Source of the DNA: Desulfobulbaceae bacterium
GTDB lineage: Bacteria > Desulfobacterota > Desulfobulbia > Desulfobulbales > Desulfocapsaceae
DNA: 8,368 nucleotides
Reading direction: 5' to 3'
NCBI GenBank assembly: GCA_030599175.1
Contig: JAUVON010000105.1
Location: forward strand, 1-8,368
In this document: in pieces, positions 6,610-8,368 of the stretch
Position numbering within the stretch: position 1 is the first letter of the stretch
Layout of the letters: each line of letters opens with the position of its first letter
The notes under the pieces: generated by a model
Database searches by the model: none
What the model saw: the letters and a program-made list of their open reading frames with translations, nothing else
Told to the model about the DNA's origin: nothing
Program-made: the position numbers and the translations under genes

Positions 6610-7083
6610 TCAGATCTGTTCCTTACTTTCAGAAACTGTTGCCTGGATGATGCGAAAAACAATCAGGCTGCAGCCGATGGGGATACACACCGTATAAATC
6701 CACTGCGGCAGGCCCAGTGATTCCGAGGTGATTTCCAGAAATCGTTCTTCCAGCAGCTGCATATACCCGAGATACCCAAGAGATGCAAAGAGTCCCACAC
6801 CAAGAAGAGCAATGATATAATTGAACCAGACTCTTACCTTTGTGGGCAACCTGTCTTGAAAAAAGAGCATTTTCAGATGGTGCCTGCGCCGAAAGGCGGC
6901 TGACGTTCCAAAAAGTGTAAGCCAGACCATTGCGTTTATCTCTATTTCCTCGGTAAAGGCGAGTGGCACCTGAAAGATGTAACGGGTGATTACATTTACA
7001 AATGCCAGCAACGCCATTAACGCAAGCAGTGTTGCACCGAGGAGTTCTTCCAGATGATCGGCGAACCAGCGAACTGATAACAA
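6610..7083 (-). CDS. dctQ: TRAP transporter small permease, DctQ family
   Basis: This 157-residue protein has four predicted membrane segments (about 13-35, 43-64, 86-108, 126-147), the standard DctQ topology. It forms the membrane complex with DctM. The segment RYIFQVPLAFTEEIEI (34-49), the charged RRRHHLKM stretch (65-72) and LGLPQWIY (123-130) fit the family. The start codon is a TTG at 7083-7081. It is supported by AGGAG located 6-7 nt upstream on the minus strand, and no ATG lies before the first membrane segment. The ribosome binding site overlaps the TAG stop of dctP (7095-7093), leaving only 9 nt between the genes. Downstream, dctM begins one base after the stop. This tight packing indicates a single dctPQM transcript. 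Confidence 0.9.
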   Translation of the reverse strand: MLSVRWFADHLEELLGATLLALMALLAFVNVITRYIFQVPLAFTEEIEINAMVWLTLFGTSAAFRRRHHLKMLFFQDRLPTKVRVWFNYIIALLGVGLFASLGYLGYMQLLEERFLEITSESLGLPQWIYTVCIPIGCSLIVFRIIQATVSESKEQI

Positions 7084-7092
7084 AAGGTACTC

Positions 7093-8121
7093 CTACCTTG
7101 ACCCGGCAACTGCGGCTTCAGCTTTTTTAACTAACGCTTCTCCAATCTGAGGAACCCATTTTTCGTAAACCCCGGTAGTTTTTGCTTTGAACTGAGCACG
7201 GGTTTTTTCATCGAGAACCGTTACCTCCATGCCGTTTTCTTCAAGGGTCTTCAGAGCGGAAAGATCAGGTGCAATAAGCCCTTTACGTACCACTGCCAGC
7301 TGCTCGGCGGCGGCTTCAACTGCTGCTTTTTTAATGATTTCACGGTCTTCGTCAGAAAAGCTTGCCAGAACCTTGTTGTTTACGGTCAGCATCAGTGGAT
7401 CAATTACATAGCGCCAGATAGTGGCGTACTTATGGAACTGCCAGATTTTCACAGGAATCTCGATGGCTACCACCGGGTTCTCCTGCCCGTCAACTACCCC
7501 CTGTTGGAAGGCAACCTGCGCGTCACCCCAGTTCATATTAACAGGGTTACCGCCGAGGGCTTTCATGGTGTCAATAAAAAGGGGAGTGCCTACTACACGT
7601 ATTTTCAACCCGACCATATCTTCAGGTTTTGTAATGGCACGTTTTGAGTTGGTAATTTCTCTAAAACCATTTTCACCCCAGGCCAGAAGGGTAACTCCCT
7701 TGTCCTCCAGCATGGTTGAGATCTCTTTGCCAACCTCGCCCTGGGTGACAGCGTCGAGTGCCTTATAGTCAGGAAAAAAGAAAGGCAGATTAAAGAGATT
7801 CAGGGGTTTGATGGTTGTGGACCAGTTGATAGTGGACGCAAAACAGAAATCGGCAACCCCCTGGCGGTGGATAAGAAATTCATTGGTCTGTTTTCCGGCC
7901 ATAAGGGAGGAGGAGGTGTATACTTTAATGTTGACTCGACCGTCCGTCCGCTCTCGAACAAGCTCGGTAAATTTAGTAGCACCTGCACCCCAGGGCAGTT
8001 TGGGGCCAACAACAACACTCATTTTGTATTCTTTTTTATACGTTGTTTCTGCTAAAGCGGAAAATGGCAGACTTAACAACAGCAGGGAAAGAAATGTAAA
8101 CAGCAGTGATCGTTTAATCAT
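7093..8121 (-). CDS. dctP: TRAP transporter periplasmic solute-binding protein, DctP family
   Basis: This 342-residue exported protein has a clear signal peptide (KR then a leucine-rich core, cleavage near SALA|ET at residue 24). It captures a substrate, usually a carboxylate, in the periplasm and hands it to DctQM. Family features are FTELVRERTDGRVNIKVY (51-68), FNLPFFFPDY (110-119), GFREITNSKRAI (152-163), GLKIRVVGTP (171-180) with R175 as the expected carboxylate-binding arginine, and NWGDAQVAFQQGVVDGQENP (197-216). The ATG at 8121 has an excellent AAGGAGG five nt upstream. It is first in the operon, followed by dctQ and dctM. Dicarboxylate transport is the default family assumption. Substrates of these proteins range from C4-dicarboxylates to sugar acids and keto acids, and the sequence alone does not decide. 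Confidence 0.93.
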   Translation of the reverse strand: MIKRSLLFTFLSLLLLSLPFSALAETTYKKEYKMSVVVGPKLPWGAGATKFTELVRERTDGRVNIKVYTSSSLMAGKQTNEFLIHRQGVADFCFASTINWSTTIKPLNLFNLPFFFPDYKALDAVTQGEVGKEISTMLEDKGVTLLAWGENGFREITNSKRAITKPEDMVGLKIRVVGTPLFIDTMKALGGNPVNMNWGDAQVAFQQGVVDGQENPVVAIEIPVKIWQFHKYATIWRYVIDPLMLTVNNKVLASFSDEDREIIKKAAVEAAAEQLAVVRKGLIAPDLSALKTLEENGMEVTVLDEKTRAQFKAKTTGVYEKWVPQIGEALVKKAEAAVAGSR

Positions 8122-8173
8122 GATGCCTCCTTTTATAAGAAATTAATGAAAGACTTAAAGACCAACAGCCTGA

Positions 8174-8202
8174 ATGATAAAGTATAAATCTATGGCGGTC
8201 AA
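8174..8202 (-). promoter_or_regulatory. Sigma-70-like promoter of the dctPQM operon
   Basis: On the minus strand, TTGACC (8202-8197) and TATCAT (8179-8174) are separated by exactly 17 bp, each matching the consensus at five of six positions. Transcription would start near 8167, giving a leader of about 45 nt before the dctP ATG. I saw no sigma-54 motif of the kind found ahead of some dicarboxylate transport genes. Confidence 0.55.
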
Positions 8203-8251
8203 TACGTAGCTTAAATCAGTAGTGTCCGGTTTAAACCCTGCAGGAGGATTC

Positions 8252-8302
8252 ATGGGTAATTTTTGGGAGCGTCATCCAGTAAATTTCGTAGTATTTTCTT
8301 AA
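8252..8302 (+). CDS. Possible 16-codon reading frame with strong ribosome binding site
   Basis: An ATG at 8252 is preceded at ideal distance by AGGAGG (8242-8247) and opens a 16-residue frame (MGNFWERHPVNFVVFS) ending at TAA 8300-8302. Two bases after the stop begins the long inverted repeat. The order of strong ribosome binding site, tiny frame and hairpin is reminiscent of a leader peptide, but no run of regulatory codons is seen and the frame is short enough to be chance. It resembles no protein I recognise. Confidence 0.2.
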   Translation: MGNFWERHPVNFVVFS

Positions 8303-8304
8303 TA

Positions 8305-8368
8305 TTTTCACATTTGATTTGTATCAGTCTTTGCGAGGAACTCGCATGATACAAATTGGATGTGAAAA
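8305..8368. repeat. Long imperfect inverted repeat with internal hairpin
   Basis: The arms 8305-8326 and 8347-8368 are 22 bp each and complementary at 19 positions. The three mismatches are adjacent, at 8314-8316 against 8357-8359. Between them, TGCGAG-GAA-CTCGCA (8332-8346) makes a second perfect 6-bp stem. The whole 64 bp can fold into one long hairpin with two internal loops. The repeat may continue beyond the window. It could be a palindromic mobile or REP-like element, a terminator for a gene to the right, or a regulatory site. The lack of a long T-run after the stem argues against a standard terminator. Confidence 0.6.

Noticed and set aside
6609..6662. In-frame upstream extension of dctM
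   Set aside because: It would overlap the end of dctQ, and the family start MGILLFLGFF with coupling to the dctQ stop fits 6608.
7229..8146. Several open frames on the plus strand opposite dctP
   Set aside because: They are antisense shadows of a well-supported gene, with no domain, signal peptide or ribosome site.

Overview
The window looks like chromosomal DNA of a Gram-negative bacterium. It encodes two periplasmic-binding-protein transport systems and an AlgI/AlgX-type polysaccharide O-acetylation pair. The combination and moderate base composition would fit a Desulfobacterota (deltaproteobacterial) or similar proteobacterial genome, but no marker gene fixes the taxon and this is inference.

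Layout. (1) Positions 1-1580 are one end of a glycerol-3-phosphate-type (Ugp-like) ABC importer. The binding protein ugpB runs leftward off the window edge. The ATPase ugpC runs rightward from the same 277-bp intergenic region, which holds overlapping divergent promoter candidates around a symmetric operator-like sequence. The two permease genes are not in the window; they may lie downstream of ugpB. (2) Positions 1619-5315, same strand as ugpC, hold an MBOAT membrane O-acyltransferase (AlgI type) and a large membrane-anchored AlgX/AlgJ-type SGNH protein. They are separated by about 170 bp containing a degenerate repeat of about 47 bp with small palindromes. Together they would move acetyl groups across the membrane onto an exported polysaccharide. 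No polymer synthase, epimerase or export gene accompanies them here. (3) Positions 5325-8121, opposite strand, are a complete, tightly packed TRAP transporter operon in the order dctP-dctQ-dctM, with a good sigma-70-like promoter upstream. It meets the SGNH gene tail to tail with only 9 bp between stop codons. (4) Positions 8122-8368 hold the TRAP promoter, a possible 16-codon reading frame with a strong ribosome binding site, and a long imperfect inverted repeat at the right edge.

Most genes belong to well-known families. The items most worth a second look are the unusual domain architecture of the SGNH protein, the repeat array between the two acyltransferase genes, the shared ugpB/ugpC control region, and the hairpin element at the right edge. 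I see no RNA gene, CRISPR array, transposase or complete mobile element.
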